Positions 1-13,072 are shown, counted from the stretch's first letter. The stretch: 64,000 nt of DNA from Hippopus hippopus (GCA_946811185.2 OX328099.1:14907859-14971858), one strand, 5' to 3'. The notes: generated by a model not told the origin, from the letters alone. Numbers and translations are program-made.

Positions 1-1238
1 CCGCCGACATATGACCTAAGCTGTTGAAACGGCGTTAAACTTCAATGCAATACAATTTAATAGCCATTTGGAAGAAGGTTTTGGAAATCATTGTGGGGAA
101 AGAAGAAAATGCTGGTCACAAGCATTTTCTCCTTTTCCCACATTTTTTCAAGAAATAATCTCATTAACTGAGCCACATATAATTTGTTGCTTGCAAAAAA
201 AAAAATTAAACAAAAAAATGATTTGAGTCCAGCAAATTGAAATCACATTTTCAAAATAAAAAAAAAAAAACGTTCATGGTGCTTTTTGCAGTATTCTAGA
301 AATCAATTATAAAACAATACGGAAAATATTTACATGTATATAGAGAGATAAGTCCGTGTTCCACACTCGCTCCCAGTGACAGAGGGCTAACTAATAATAT
401 ATTAATGTATGATATATAGGGACTCCTCTATATATATATGTATATAATGTATAAATAAAGTGGGGGTGACGCACTGTTTAACCAGGGCGCAGTTTACTCA
501 TTGTTCGTCATTATGGATGTCATTAGTACATTTTGAACCCTGTGGGAGTGCGGGGCAGTTGCTCGCAACCTTTAACCTGTTGAATTTTACTCCATGAATC
601 AACTTATTGCGGTCTTACTCCAAGTTATAGTGACGAGCGATTTCTCCTGTTGCCACAATGTTTTACATGTAAATATTGTTAATGTTAACTTAAGTTGATG
701 TTAAGTTTCCCGGCATATTTACAAGAATATTTTCAAAGTGGTCCGCTGCAAATTTTGTATCAGAGGGGTAAAGATTTTTTTTAGAGTTTAGCCAATCAGA
801 AGTTGTGTGACTTTCAAACTTAGAAAATTCTTGAGAGTAAGAATAAGGACGTTCGTAAGAATTGTTGGTGAATATGGAGCCCGGTTTTTTTTTTTTTTTG
901 GGGGGGGGGGGGGGGTTAGTTTCTATCGAGTAGTATGAAGTATTGATGAAGTGCTGAAGGGTGCAAACTAAGATCAGATTGAACAGAAGCAGAAACTGAT
1001 CTTTGCCAAGAATTTTGAGAAAAGGTAGATATTGGTCAACAGATGCAACACTCCTTTTTGTCAACCGAGCCTAGGGTCGCCGTTTCAATCTTTGCATTTG
1101 AGCAGCACTACTGCTTGAAGTTGTAGATAAATACAAAAAGCTTGCCGGGAATCAATTACGCAGAAGTACTGATTGCTCATTGATTTCCTCTGCAAATCCT
1201 CTCAATTTTGACGAGTTGCGAATTTTATCGTCTGGTAA

Positions 1239-1440
1239 AGCCCGGTCGGGTAGCGCAGTGGTTAGTGTATCTGACTTGTGATGTGCTGGTTGTGAGTACG
1301 ATACCTGGTTTTGGCAAACTTTCTGTTCGGCGATTCTTTGTCTCTCACCTCTGATACATGTAAGATAAGTGGTTGGTGGCTTGTTGGTTGGTAGACGCAC
1401 TGGCTGCCGTGATACGACCTAAGCTGTGAAAACGGGATGT
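1239..1440 (+). mobile_element. S1 tRNA-derived SINE
   Basis: Head gcccggtcgggtagcgcagt, body with gcaaactttctgttcggcga, end cgacctaagctgtgaaaacg. A further S1 tail opens the window at 1-50 (gacctaagctgttgaaacgg). Confidence 0.75.
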
Positions 1441-2040
1441 CGTCCGAAAAAGAGGATTAGGGTTAATTTCCGGTTTATGTATACATACAATCCACATGTA
1501 TTGCGGCCCAGATTTGCAACAATGGTACTTGTAACTTCCCTCACATTCTTTAGGATCAAAAACTCCAAGCGCACAAAATGTAGGTTAATAAAGCCATCTG
1601 TAGACGACAATTTTTCCTTGAAAACACTGTGACAGAATTAGAAATTGCTCGTGACAAGTAGTTTTTCAGTTTTCGGCACATATTCGTGTCTTAAATATAC
1701 ATGTACATCTTCACTCGTTTTCATCCAGTTTTTTTAACCGGTTTTTTTTTTTTTATTTTATGAAACTATAATCACTCTTGTATCTTCATGCCAAATATTG
1801 ACCCTGATGGTTGCAAGGTTGTACAGATAACGGCAGATAGAAAATGCATTTTATTCTATTGCGGCTAGCCATAGACATGACAACCACAGTTCCCGGTCTA
1901 AATCGAAGACACATCCCTACAGTTTCTTTACCCCATACACCTTATATTAATATTTTATCTACGTTTACACAGCTGACTAGATTATAACACCGTCAAGTTT
2001 TAACAGTGTTTGTTTACTCTCTGGCTCTAAATATGTCTCT

Positions 2041-2249
2041 TTAACCTTAATCCTGCTAAATAACTAACATGTAACTTTCAAGCCGATAGTAAAAACCCAA
2101 ATTTTGCTATTTCAAAGGTATTTTTGGGACTTAGACATCTTCTTATCAGACAGTGTAGATCCAAGATCAGACTGCACGTTCTGTGCAGTCTGATCTTGAT
2201 CTACATTGTCTGCTAAAGGTCAGCGAGTCGCGCTCAGCAGCCTAAGGGT
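2041..2249 (-). mobile_element. P2-family TTAA MITE
   Basis: Starts ttaaccttaatcctgctaa and ends cagcctaagggt. The central hairpin at 2164-2196 has perfect 13-bp arms. The right TTAA is degenerate. Confidence 0.75.
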
Positions 2250-3100
2250 GCTCTTTTAAAAGGCGGATTACAGTAATGCATCTTCAAAAAGTATCAACCT
2301 ACGTCAGGCTGACCTGGGTCGAAACTTTGTACTATTGGTCAATTTTCTGCATGTCCAAGGACAATTCTACTTTTGGAGTCAGCCGGTTGTTTAACACTGG
2401 ATTTTATGAATCCATAGCTATGTGATGACTTGCCTGTTATAATTCATCATGGAGATGCTTTATACTCACTTTTGCCAGATTATGGCTTTTTGTATTTCTT
2501 ATCCATATTCTTTTGGTTCGTTTTTAATTGCAATGAACTGAATCTTGTGTGTGTTTCAAAAGTGACCACCTTAGTTACATGTAGACTGTTTATATCAAAT
2601 TTCATTGCCGACTTTGTATGCGTGTGAGGAGAACATGATTTTTAGATTTTATAAAACAAAAATCGAATCATCATCATCATTATTATGATCACTACCATCA
2701 TCACTATCATCAACCGCAAAGAAAGCAAGAAAAACAACAATATAAATATCAATAAAAAATAAATGAATCGTTTGTCCTTCTGCATAAATTACCAAACAAT
2801 GACAATTCAGTAAATGCTTCATGCTTCATGCTCAAAATTGCAAACTCGGCAGATTTCTTCCCGAGAATTCAGGATAGCCATTACGACCGGATTCATTACT
2901 CTCTCTCACAGCTGAACATTATTTCGGTAACTATGTGTGAAAGCAGGCAACTGCTTTGGAAGAATAAATTGCGAAGTACTGGTAAAGTTAACCACGGGAA
3001 AGCATTGACATGTGCATTTGCCGCCTTGAAATAAATGAAATAATGTTTAAAACGGCGGTAAACGCCATACTTACAAATCAAAATAGCAAAGTACAAAATG

Positions 3101-4043
3101 TAAAGACCCGTTTACACATTCACGATTTTCTCTACGATTCACCACGATTCACCCAGATTTCTCATGGTCAGAAAAATCGGGATGGATCGGGATGAATCGT
3201 GGCGAAAAGTAGAAATATTCAGTGTCACTACGATTCCAGTAAGAATGTCCACGATATTAGTACGGTGTCTGTAAGGTATCGCTACGAATCAATGACGATT
3301 CATGACGGCAACGCTACGGTCAATGAGGATTGACCACGGTGGCACAACGAATGCTCACGGTGCTTGTACGGTTCGATACGGTACTAGTACGATTCACGGC
3401 GGTAGCGACACGAGCTCCCACGACTGACCACGATTTAACGGTTTTCACGTGACAAGTTCTCAAAGTATGACATCAGAAAATCATTATCTCCTCAACTGTT
3501 GACGAGGTCAGACATGCCACCAAGAAAGAAGGCAACTGCGGCCAAGGGAAAAAAGTCACCTGACCTACCGGCAAGGGTTAGTCCTGACCCGCCGGCGAGG
3601 CTCAGTCTTGCCTACCGGCCTTGGTCGTGGCCAATCGTGGAGCTCCGTAGCGAAACCGTGGATGATTCGTAGGACAACCGTACACAATTCGTGGTGAATC
3701 GTGAGAATTCGTGGTGTCAAAGATTCCACGACTGGCTACGATCTCTCACGAATAGCCGCGAATATAGCTACGGTGTCAGTATGAATAAGCACGATTCCGC
3801 TACGGTTGCGCTACGAATTAGGCCACGCCCAATAACCACCACGATTCGCCACGAATGTTTTAAACAGTTTAAAACTTCCGTAGCGCTACCGTGGAGTTTC
3901 CCGAATCATCACGATTCATCAAGATTCACCACGATTCACCACGGTTCTACTACGAATCACCACGGTACACGACGATTTTACAAATCGTGGCGAATCGTAG
4001 CGGCACCGTAGCCAAAAATCGTGAATGTGTAAACAGGCCTTTA
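3101..4043. mobile_element. Terminal-inverted-repeat element filled with CACGATTC repeats
   Basis: The left end taaagacccgtttacacatt and the inverse of the right end (taaaggcctgtttacacatt) match for about 29 bp. The interior is mostly degenerate iterations of cacgattc and its complement on both strands. Around 3515-3620 is a non-repetitive piece whose frame starts MPPRKKATAAKGKKSPD and is soon lost. Confidence 0.72.
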
Positions 4044-4235
4044 GGAAAAGATTTAAAGGTCGCTGTACGGTCAACAGCTTGTATTGTCAGCAGTGAAAAG
4101 GTGACCGATTTCGCCATACATGGATTTAGATAATTGTTACTGTAGTTTGTAACATGGGGACGGGAAAACCACAATTTAGTCACATGCATATACTTATTCC
4201 AACGGATGCTTTTCTTTTCGTTTTGAAGTGACTGA

Positions 4236-4545
4236 TTGATTTTATTGTGTTTAACGCCATTTTGAACATTATTTCAGTTATATCTCGGCGGCAATTTCTC
4301 ATATCCATGCTTTCGTGGAATTTATGTTACCAGCACTACGCACAATATTCTTCTTAAGCCACTGGCTGCTTTCCCACTTAAACATTAAAACAATAATCAG
4401 CTGTGAGGAGGAATGTATCTTGTCGCAATGACTATTATCAATCATCGGAAAGAAATTCACTTAGCCGGTATTTCAAACCAGCGACCCCCTGTTCTCAAGT
4501 CCTTTGCGCTAGCGACTGTGCTACCGGGGCTTGGCTACTTTCGTT
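4236..4545 (-). mobile_element. S2 tRNA-derived SINE, minus strand
   Basis: Reads inverted: gtgtttaacgccattttgaa (tail) on the left, then gccactggctgctttcccac, and the tRNA-like head (ctgtgctaccggggcttgg) on the right. Partial S2 pieces also lie at 2839-3075, 8150-8290, 13230-13450, 13965-14035, 20290-20410, 22140-22390, 30690-30860, 38640-38860 and 63590-63760. Confidence 0.72.
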
Positions 4546-6000
4546 TTGAAGCGACCCAATTCGAAACTCTTATGGAAAAAAAATGAGGTATTGCTCTTGT
4601 AAAGTACTGTCTCCTTTTGCCACAGTATTTCAGTTGAATTGGTGTTTTAACTCTTTACGAAAAAAAAAAAAGGTATCTCTAGACTGAAAGAATTTGCTGG
4701 CAATAAATCAAAAACTACCCAAATGTCACATCCTCTTATCATATCGTTGAATTTCGAGAATTGTCAATAATAATCTGCGAAAATTTAGACCTACATGTAC
4801 ATAAGTATGGAAGACCTACATTCTGCCTTAACAGTTATGGTCGCGCGAGATGACAAATAATTTCATTTTATATCAACAGATGAAAAAATTACTAGTATAA
4901 CTTTGTCAGTATCATCAAATTTGACGTTGAATTGACAGAGAAATCTAGGTCAGCGATGTTTGATCCTTTACCTCACAAACCCAAGTTTGAACGTCCCTGA
5001 AGAATAAAACTTTTGAAAACATTGTGGGAAAAGGAGAAAATGCTGGTAACCAGCATTTACTCCTTTTCCCACAATATTTTCTTCTCTTTCAGGCACACAT
5101 TCCATAATTTTAGCCACATCTACACTGTCGTCTGCAAATGCTTTTAATCTTGACCAGTAAAAAGTCGAGGTGTAAGAATATACTGGGCTTTGACCGATCA
5201 TGTAACGCTTGTTTATCTCACACGCGTGAAAGCTAAGAAAATTCGTGATGGCTATATTGTACTGATAAGAACGGAAGTTATGTGATAAAAGACAATTTAT
5301 CAACAAGGGAGGTTATATGATAAAGACAGTTTAAAATGGCCATATTGGACTGGGTAGTCATGTGGTAAAAACAAAACTTGAGTGACAGTCCCTTCAGCGC
5401 TTTGATTTATTCCTGCCCAACAAGACAGTTTAAACTGTAGCATTTATCTTGCCATACACGGCTAATGATATTTTTGCCGGAAGTGTAGACCAAGATAAGC
5501 CTGTACCGGGGAATTTAGACTGAGAGCAGTCTGTAAGAACGTGAAGTCTAATTTTGGCTTAGATTCTAGGCTATTTGTATCAATGATTTTGATACTCTAA
5601 TTGCAATTCAATGTCAATTAACTAAACAGAACCAATATTTGATATAGTTAAGTTCAACAATGTGAAATCGCCAGAATTCTGGTTTGACTCTTTACCAAAC
5701 GGTTTTTTCTGGACCTTCAGGTACACTGCTATTGAAAACATCGTGGTAATAGGAGAAATGCTGGTAACCAGCATTTTCTCCTTTTCCAACGATTTTTTTC
5801 AGTCCTTTCAAAGACATCTAGTTATTTGAGTAATATTAGATTAGTTGTGTCTAAGTACTTTCGATTCGAAAAAGTAAAATCATTCTAATAAAAATCTTAA
5901 ACTCAAACCTTTGAAGCAGAATAAAATCTGTGATTTCTATTATTAAATGGCATTTTCAGATTTTTTGCCGTGTATCAAGATTTCGCAGCTAAATATATTT

Positions 6001-6247
6001 GAGCCATGTTCTGTGAAAAGGGGGCTCAATACATCTGCAAAAAGTATCGACCCAGGTCACCCAGGCTAACATTGGGTCGAAACTTTTTGCGTTTGGTAAA
6101 TTTTCTGCTTTCAAAGGATCATTCGACCTCATAATTCAGCGGTTTGTTAGACAAGATAGATTTTATGGATCCATAGTTATGTGATGACATGCTCGGTACA
6201 ATGCATCATGGAGATGCGTTAAACTCCCTTTTGCCAGAGCATGGCTC
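6001..6247 (+). mobile_element. P3-family hairpin MITE
   Basis: Starts gagccatgttctgtgaaaag and ends ccagagcatggctc. The hairpin arms are partly eroded. Confidence 0.7.
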
Positions 6248-6644
6248 ATTTCTCTTTGCAGTCGTAAATAATCTGAACTGTTGTCTTCAGTAAAAAGGTG
6301 CAACTTTACCATTTAGAAAAGAGGCTTGGCGTTTTGCAATCGAGACCCCAGTCGTCCTTTTTTTTTTCAAACCAGGCATGACGTCATCGTACCTATTTGA
6401 ATACGACTCCCACATTAACCGCCAAGTGTTATTAATTATTTGACAATCCCGATAAGCCTTTGCTAAGTTCTGACGCGAAATCTAAACAAAAAAAGGAAAA
6501 CCTATTAGAGGATGCGTATCACATTAAGAAATTTCCATTGAAAACTTTTTTTTTACTCTTCTCTTTCTTATTCATTGATGATTTGCCAACTCTTGCCAAG
6601 CTTAATTAAATGCATATAATTATATGAGTGATGCATATATATGA

Positions 6645-6890
6645 GGGGGCTTAATGCATATGCAAAAAGTTTCGACCAAGGTCAGCCTGCGCGGACTCCG
6701 CGCAGGCTGACCTGGGCCGAAACTTTTTGCTTTTGGTTAATCTTTTACATATCCAATGATCATTCTACCTCTGGAGTCAGCCGGTTGTTGGACAAACTGG
6801 ATTTTATGGATCCAAAATTATGTGATGTTTTGCTTGGTATATAATGAATCACGGAGATGCATTAAGCCCTTTTTGTCAGAGCATGGCTTT
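6645..6890 (+). mobile_element. P3-family hairpin MITE
   Basis: Left part reads gggggcttaatgcatatgca with a clean hairpin at 6661-6730 and right end cagagcatggct. The left terminus overlaps a degraded edge, so the start is approximate. Confidence 0.65.
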
Positions 6891-7621
6891 TTTTTTTCGT
6901 TTCGCGCGATAATAAAAATCTGAAAAGCCCTCTTATAGGCACACTAGTGACAATGCTGGAATAATGATAATAATACTATTCATTCATTCATTCTCTTTAT
7001 TTTCTCCTGTGGAGATTAAGTGAACATTTTATTTTTCATACAACATAACATTATACAAGAAATTGGAAAAGAAAAAACAGGGGGAAAAAATGGCGGGAAG
7101 GCAAACTGTAGACTACAACATTTGTCTGAAAAAAAGTTTCTTATATCTGCCACAATGCAGCGTTAAGACATATTTCAAAGTCTTTTTTACAATGTTGCCT
7201 TCTAAATGAGTAGAACATCAAAAATAATAATAATGATGATTGTGGTGTGTGAAAATGAAGAAGATGAATAAATGGCAAAATAATGATGGAATCTGAATCA
7301 AAATAGAGACAAATTTAATTGATACCATTTAAAAGTATGGATAATATTATGAGTCTAATATTGTGTTGCAGTAGAATCTGTCAAAGTCGCTGGTCGCTGG
7401 CTGAAATTTATTTACAAGAAAAATGTATAACTAGAACGAAGGTTTGAAACAATTGTTCTTGTTTTTACAATACATTTTTTCTGCCTGCGACAGGAACTTA
7501 GATAGATGCCACTGTAACACATTGTAATGCTTGTAATAAGATCCGTGCTTTTAAGTGGTATGAATTAAACTTGTTTGCAATTTGACCCCCAAGTTGTTTA
7601 CATTTGGTTGCTGGTTGGCCT

Positions 7622-7814
7622 TTAACACTTAGGCTGCTTAGCGCGACTCATGAACCTTTTGCGGACAGTGCAGATCAAGATCAGACTGCACAGAACGTGC
7701 AGTCTGATCTTGGATCTACAAGGTCCGATAAGGAAATATCTTTGATATAGCAAATCTTAGGTTTTCCTATCGGCTTGAAAGTTTCATTTCACTTATTTAG
7801 CAGGATAAGGGTTT
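7622..7814 (+). mobile_element. P2-family TTAA MITE
   Basis: Starts ttaacacttaggctgctta, has the hairpin with cagactgcacagaacgtgca at its centre, and ends gcaggataagggttta. About 200 bp, with no coding capacity. Confidence 0.78.
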
Positions 7815-8554
7815 AGGGACTCAGTGTAAAAATTTGTTTAAATAATTATTATAATAATGATAATGATGAAGTGTTAACAATTGTCGATAATTCAAAACTG
7901 GCTCATTACACAGTTTGTAGTAATTAATCATGAAAACATTTTTAGAATTTTGTCTACTTTTTGCAATAAATTCCTACAGTATGACTTCACTGTGTCAATA
8001 TTTGAAACAGAAACGCACGCTTATGTTGTTCAGATCACGTGCAAAGTGCGCTGTCATGTTTACGTGAAATAAAAGAAATGCAACAAAAGTCGTAACTTTG
8101 ACGTATGGTTGTTGAAACTTCATTCTGCCTTTAAGCTTTGGAACTGAATCCAGGGGATCTGTCTGTCGCATACAGGGCTTGAAACCTTGGGTCGCTGCTT
8201 CGATTCCCAGGTTCGCCAAATTATTGCCCAGGATTGAAAAAAAGTCAGTACCACAGGATCCGTTCGTCTCTTTTAGCTAAACTTTGTTACGAATATGTTA
8301 ACGTGGATAACCAGCCAGTGGTTCGGAAGCTATGTAGCGTGTAGAACTGGTAAAACGAAAAGTGGTACCCAGTATTTTCTTCTTTTCCCGTAATGTTTTC
8401 TATCTTTTCAAAGACAGAGCTCATCATTGGATCCACATTTTGTTTTTCGTCTGCAAATGGTTTCAGATTGGACTGATCCAAAATCCTTATCGTCAGACAA
8501 AGCGCTTTTAAAAGATTAAAAAAAACTTATTCGTCAGTATTCCTATGCTAACGT

Positions 8555-8765
8555 TTAACTCTTTCATTACTGAATAAATAAATTGCATTTTCTCAAAGGC
8601 TAAAAATACAGTCCCGCTTCAAGATCAATAGATAGTTCGATCATAGTCTATAATAAAGCAATGGACAGTGTAGATCAGAGATCAGAATGCACGTCCTGTG
8701 CAGTCTGATCTTAATCTGCAGTGTCCACAAAAGCTTCTGGTGTCGTCAATAGTATGGAAAGGTTT
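8555..8765 (-). mobile_element. P2b MITE: P2-type hairpin with ttaactctttc ends
   Basis: Starts ttaactctttcattactg and ends agtatggaaagg; the centre carries the P2-type hairpin. It is the inverse of the copy at 10118-10330, so this combination of ends and hairpin is a family, not a chance event. Confidence 0.7.
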
Positions 8766-9042
8766 GGATATAGTTGCTATGCGATATCCGCTCCCAAAAA
8801 GGTTTTTAGCGATTGTAATCTTCGCAACTGTCACAAATAATTTGTTTATTTTGATATGTTTTTGTTTTGTGTGAAAGTTGCGGTCACTACCCTATTTATT
8901 TGAGTTCAAAGATATTGTCGTGGCTATTTTATCGCTTTTATCATTAAAAAGTATAGTGATGAGTTTACAAAGATGCTATAGTTTTTAAAAGTAATTGAAA
9001 TGTCTTTTTCATTATAAAACGTTTGATAAAGAGATAGGGCTG

Positions 9043-9186
9043 GAGACAGAGAGAGAGACAGACAGACAGACAGAAACATAGAGACAGAGAGAGCTAGAGA
9101 CAGTGAGACAGGGAAGGAGAGGGAGACAGACAGACAGACAGAGACAGACAGACAGACAGAGACAGACAGACAGACAGACAGAGAGG
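9043..9186. repeat. (GACA)n/(GAGA)n microsatellite
   Basis: Runs of gacagacagacagaga. The apparent minus-strand reading frame here only reads SVCLSVCL repeats. Confidence 0.9.
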
Positions 9187-10117
9187 GGCGCCAAATCGGT
9201 AAAAAACACAGCGAATAACATTTGGACCTGTAGTCACCAACCTTTCTAGAACACATTCCTATTCTTATTCTCGAGAATTTGTTAAATTATAAAGTCACAA
9301 AAGTAACACAATTTCTAGTTGACGAAACCATTCCTTTTTGACTGAACCGAATGATAGAGCCAATCACAAATTTTGCAACTATTCAAATTTAGAATTGGAC
9401 TTGGAATGCAATTTAGAATGGTTGTTGAATACGGGCCGTTGGTTGAATAGCGATCTATTATTTGTACGATTCTGGACATTTTGTTAACTTATGACCAATA
9501 GTTACGTTGTATACGCATTATGTCGATTTTGATCCCTAGAAGATCTTTAAAAAAGTATAGGGGGTTCTGCCACTCGGCCGATTCCCATTCGGCATACCTC
9601 GGGTGATGGGAGCCATCATATCCCTCGGCTGTATCTGGTAGCTTGATATGCACCTACACGGTACATTTCATCGCCGGAAATACGCCGGTTTTCCGTTCTG
9701 AAAATTGTAAGGCTCCTCGTAAAAAAGAAAACTTGAGTCTAAATTTTCTATCGAAATCTACTTAACTATATTTCAGTTGATAAACAGTTCGTACATTCAT
9801 TTTTTAACGTGGTTTATCAATTGCGATTGAAGTTTTCACCGACAGATAGATAGATGTGAATAACTTCATCGAGGTTGTTTATGTCGTTGCTAAACGACTG
9901 ACAGAGGCGCCGCCATGTATATAAGATCACGTGATTGGCAGTTAAATGGAAACGACCGTTATACAGACGAGGTTAGATGTAGGTACGGAATCGGCCGAGT
10001 TGTGAAGAGTGGGCCGATTCCATCATACATTAATTCACTGCCTTATCAAGAAAGTTCCCAGTGAACTACTTTCAGTCAAATGATCCAAAATACTCTCGGT
10101 AAACCTCGGGTTGTCCT

Positions 10118-10330
10118 TTAACTCTTTCCATACCATAGACGATACCAGAAGCTTTTGTGGACAGTGTAGATTAAGATCAGACTGCACAGAACGTGCCGTC
10201 TGATCTCTAATCTGCACTGTCCACTGCTATATTCTAGATTATGACTGAACTGTCCCTTGATCTTGCAGAGGAAATGTATTTTTAGCCTTTGAGAAAATGC
10301 AAGTTATTTATTCTGGAATGAAAGAGTTAA
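10118..10330 (+). mobile_element. P2b MITE: P2-type hairpin with ttaactctttcc ends
   Basis: TTAA at both ends, left terminus ttaactctttccatacc and right terminus gaatgaaagagttaa. The hairpin is nearly identical to P2, with outer stem ggacagtgtagat. Confidence 0.75.
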
Positions 10331-10760
10331 TCACGGCCTTATCAAAAACGTTCCCATGGAACTACTTTTAGTCACATGATCCAAAATGCTCTCGGCAAAC
10401 CTGGGGTTTATCCGTTAAACAAATCCCTCGGATATATTATTATGGGTGTTCTGCACCTACATGATATATTTCTTCGTCGGAAATTTTGTCTCCTTCTGTT
10501 TTAGAGACGTAATTTGTCTCTCTATTTTTTTAGTACCATAACTTTGGTTTTATTTAGCGTAATACGCATAGAATGACATGGGGTCAAAATATAAAACTTT
10601 AGTGGGATCGACGGATGATCAATAATAGTTGAGGTTTGCTCCACTTGTACTTGTAAACCTCGTTTTTTTTTCATTGTAAAGTGATTGTGACAAGCAGATA
10701 TTTAGACCTTTTTTTTTTTCAAGAAAAAGGACTGTATTTAAATTGACTTTAAATTATCAG

Positions 10761-10931
10761 GGTCCGTACTAACCAACCATTCCTATGAATATTCTAAGTC
10801 TTATTCTCAAGAACTTTCTAATTTTAAAAGTAACATAACTTCTCCAATACAAACAATCAAAAGTCGTGTTACTTTCTAAATTCAGGGTAAGCCTAAGAAT
10901 GTTCCTGAGAATGGTTGGTGAACACGGGACC
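10761..10931. mobile_element. Palindromic MITE with accaaccattc ends (P5)
   Basis: Left ggtccgtactaaccaacca and right tggttggtgaacacgggacc as inverted ends; inner arms ttctaa...gtaaca match too. Related partial copies lie at 705-870, 9250-9445, 36975-37100 and 59685-59955. Confidence 0.65.
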
Positions 10932-11176
10932 AGAAACTGCATTCACAAATAACTGGAAATGCTGTCATAATTCTAAACTCCTAATCTGACTATTGGTTGA
11001 GACAAAAATATTGCTGCCTACCAAATGTATTGTCTTGGAATTTATATTGTTTGGTGTTGGGAATTCTGCACCAAACTTAGCAGAAGAAAGACCTGGGGAC
11101 AAGTGATTGTGTTCTTCCCAAATGCATCGAGCGTCTTACAGAGGGAATGTAAAGAGGCTTTCTATTAACTGATCTA

Positions 11177-11390
11177 GCCCGGCCGGGTAACTAATTAGTT
11201 AGCGTATCTGACTCGTGACCTGGTGGTTGCAAGTTCGATACCCAGTTGAGACAAACTTTCTTTCCGGCGATATTTCGTCCCTCACCTCTGATGCATGTGA
11301 GAAAGTTGTGTCAAAACTGGCGTTAGAAAGTCAGGAAATATGCGTATGTGCACTGACCGCCGTGATATGACCTAAGCTGTTGAAATGTAA
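11177..11390 (+). mobile_element. S1 tRNA-derived SINE
   Basis: Head gcccggccgggtaactaatt, B box ggttgcaagttcgatacc (best match to a tRNA B box in the window), end gatatgacctaagctgttga. Confidence 0.77.
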
Positions 11391-11779
11391 TACAGGCACC
11401 CAAACAGCTGGTCTGTTGATTTAGAAAACTCTTGGTTAGTCCTCAGACAAGCCACTCCAGAATCCGAGCCTTTTACGGGCGAGACCCATAAACATAGATG
11501 AATAAAGGAGTCGTCATTGTAATATGACTGAAATATTGTTGAAAGCAGCCTCCAGACAAAGAAATGATAGTGTAATCTGTCAGCATCAGCTAAACCCTTC
11601 CTCGCTCATCGCCAAATCGTTGAAGTCGATTATTTTTTTTTGTTCGGAGAGCTATAAGTACGTTAAGAATCGAGTGGCAGACACTGTAGATCCAATCGCC
11701 GTGTACAAAAATGAGCTATGTATATGTTACCCATGGCCGAAAAAAAAGTGTTCAGCGATTGCGTTTCAGTAATATAATT

Positions 11780-12040
11780 GAGCCACGCTTTGGCAAAAGG
11801 GTGTTTAATGCATCTCTGTTTTGCATTATACCAAGCAAGTCATCATATATTTATTTACCCATAAAATCCGTTTTGTCTGACAACCGACCGAATCGTGAGG
11901 TAGACCGGTCCTTTAACATGCAGAAAATTTACCAATAGCAAAAAGTTTCGATCCAGGTCAGCCTGAGCGGACTGTGCAGGCTGACTTTGGTTGATGGTTT
12001 TTGCATATGCATTAAATCCTCCTTTCATAGAGCAAGGCCT
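11780..12040 (-). mobile_element. P3-family hairpin MITE
   Basis: Starts gagccacgctttggcaaaag; the hairpin is near the right end (11939-12000), so it is inverted relative to the copy at 34072. Confidence 0.7.
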
Positions 12041-12177
12041 AAATGAAACAGACCATTGATATTTGGATCAGATTGGGTCGTACTTTTTTTTTATTCTCTA
12101 GCCCAATCTAAAAAAAGAGAGAAATGTACAAATTCGACAGCAGACGATTTTTCTGTGGTCTTGCAGCAGGCTATTTA

Positions 12178-12247
12178 TGAAAACATTGTGGCAGACGGAG
12201 AAATTGCTCGTTACGAGCAATTTTTCCGTTTGCCACAATGTTTTCAT
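12178..12247. repeat. P1-variant hairpin with TTGCTCGTTACGAGCAA centre
   Basis: Outer arms gaaaacattgtggca and tgccacaatgttttc match P1, but the inner stem is gagaaattgctcg instead of gaaaatgctgg. A second copy of this variant is at 23730-23802. Both arms changed together. Confidence 0.65.
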
Positions 12248-12451
12248 ATTTGATCACGTGTAAAAACTTTAATTCATGTTTATCGGCCCTATGTAACAGT
12301 TAATGTGTTGTAGGAGGTCAGGTGTTAATAATAGAGACTTGTTTTTATTCAGGCCTCATCAATTATCCCGGTACCCCATAAGTCATTTTTCTTGACCCCT
12401 CTTTTTTGCGTCATATGAAACAGATACAATCCGTCGGGTACTTTGTTCGTT

Positions 12452-12782
12452 GAGTGGTTAAGGCCGTTTAAACATATTTATTTTACATCGATTGAGAAAC
12501 ATGTTCTTACAACTTACACCAATCTCTCACGATTCTGATTCCTGGGAACTACACCAGTACTCGCGCCGAATGTGTGGGTCAATGAACAATCCCGAAGTTG
12601 ACACCCGCTCCCAGGTCTCGAACCCACTCGATTCTGCTTCCTGGGAACTACACCAGTATTCGCGCCGAATGTGTGGGCCAATGAACAATCCCGAAGTTGA
12701 CATCCGCTCCCAGGTCTCGAACTCGGGACCTTATGGTTACGAGGCCGACGCCCTACCTCACAACCACGGACACCACACTTAA
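12452..12782 (-). mobile_element. S4 SINE, minus strand, with internal tandem duplication
   Basis: Same family as 15484, inverted. The block from gattctg.. to ..caggtctcgaac occurs twice in tandem (about 12532-12625 and 12626-12720). Confidence 0.72.
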
Positions 12783-12843
12783 CGCCGTTGTTCACTGTAT
12801 GCTAGTTATACCATGCCGACCAGTGCACCAACCTCTGCCTCTA

Positions 12844-13072
12844 TAACCCTTTACCACACAATCCCGACTTTTAAACAACCCAGAGGGAAAAAGCTTGTGA
12901 AAACATTTTGGGAAAAGGAGAAAATGCTGGTATCCAGCATTTTCTCCTATTCCCACAATGTTTTCTGCCCTATCAAGGACAAATTTCGTCATTTGGGTCA
13001 CTTGTAATTTGTCGTCTACAAATGCTTTGACTTTGGACCAGTCTAAAATTTTGTCGTCTGGTAGAGGATTAA
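12844..13072 (+). mobile_element. P1-family TTAA MITE
   Basis: Starts taaccctttaccacacaat, contains the aaaatgctgg hairpin at 12896-12963, and ends gtctggtagaggattaa. Confidence 0.75.

Noticed and set aside
3515..3640. Possible transposase start MPPRKKATAAKGKK
   Set aside because: Too short, the frame is lost after about 50 codons, and no domain is recognised; kept only as a remark on the host element.
8924..9256. Minus-strand frames of 69-110 codons rich in Ser/Val/Cys/Leu
   Set aside because: They are readings of the GACA/GAGA microsatellite, without splice context or protein similarity.
11177..11260. tRNA gene suggested by A and B boxes
   Set aside because: The tRNA-like part continues into a conserved non-tRNA body and tail shared by several copies, so it is a SINE head. 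The same holds for the other S1-S4 heads.
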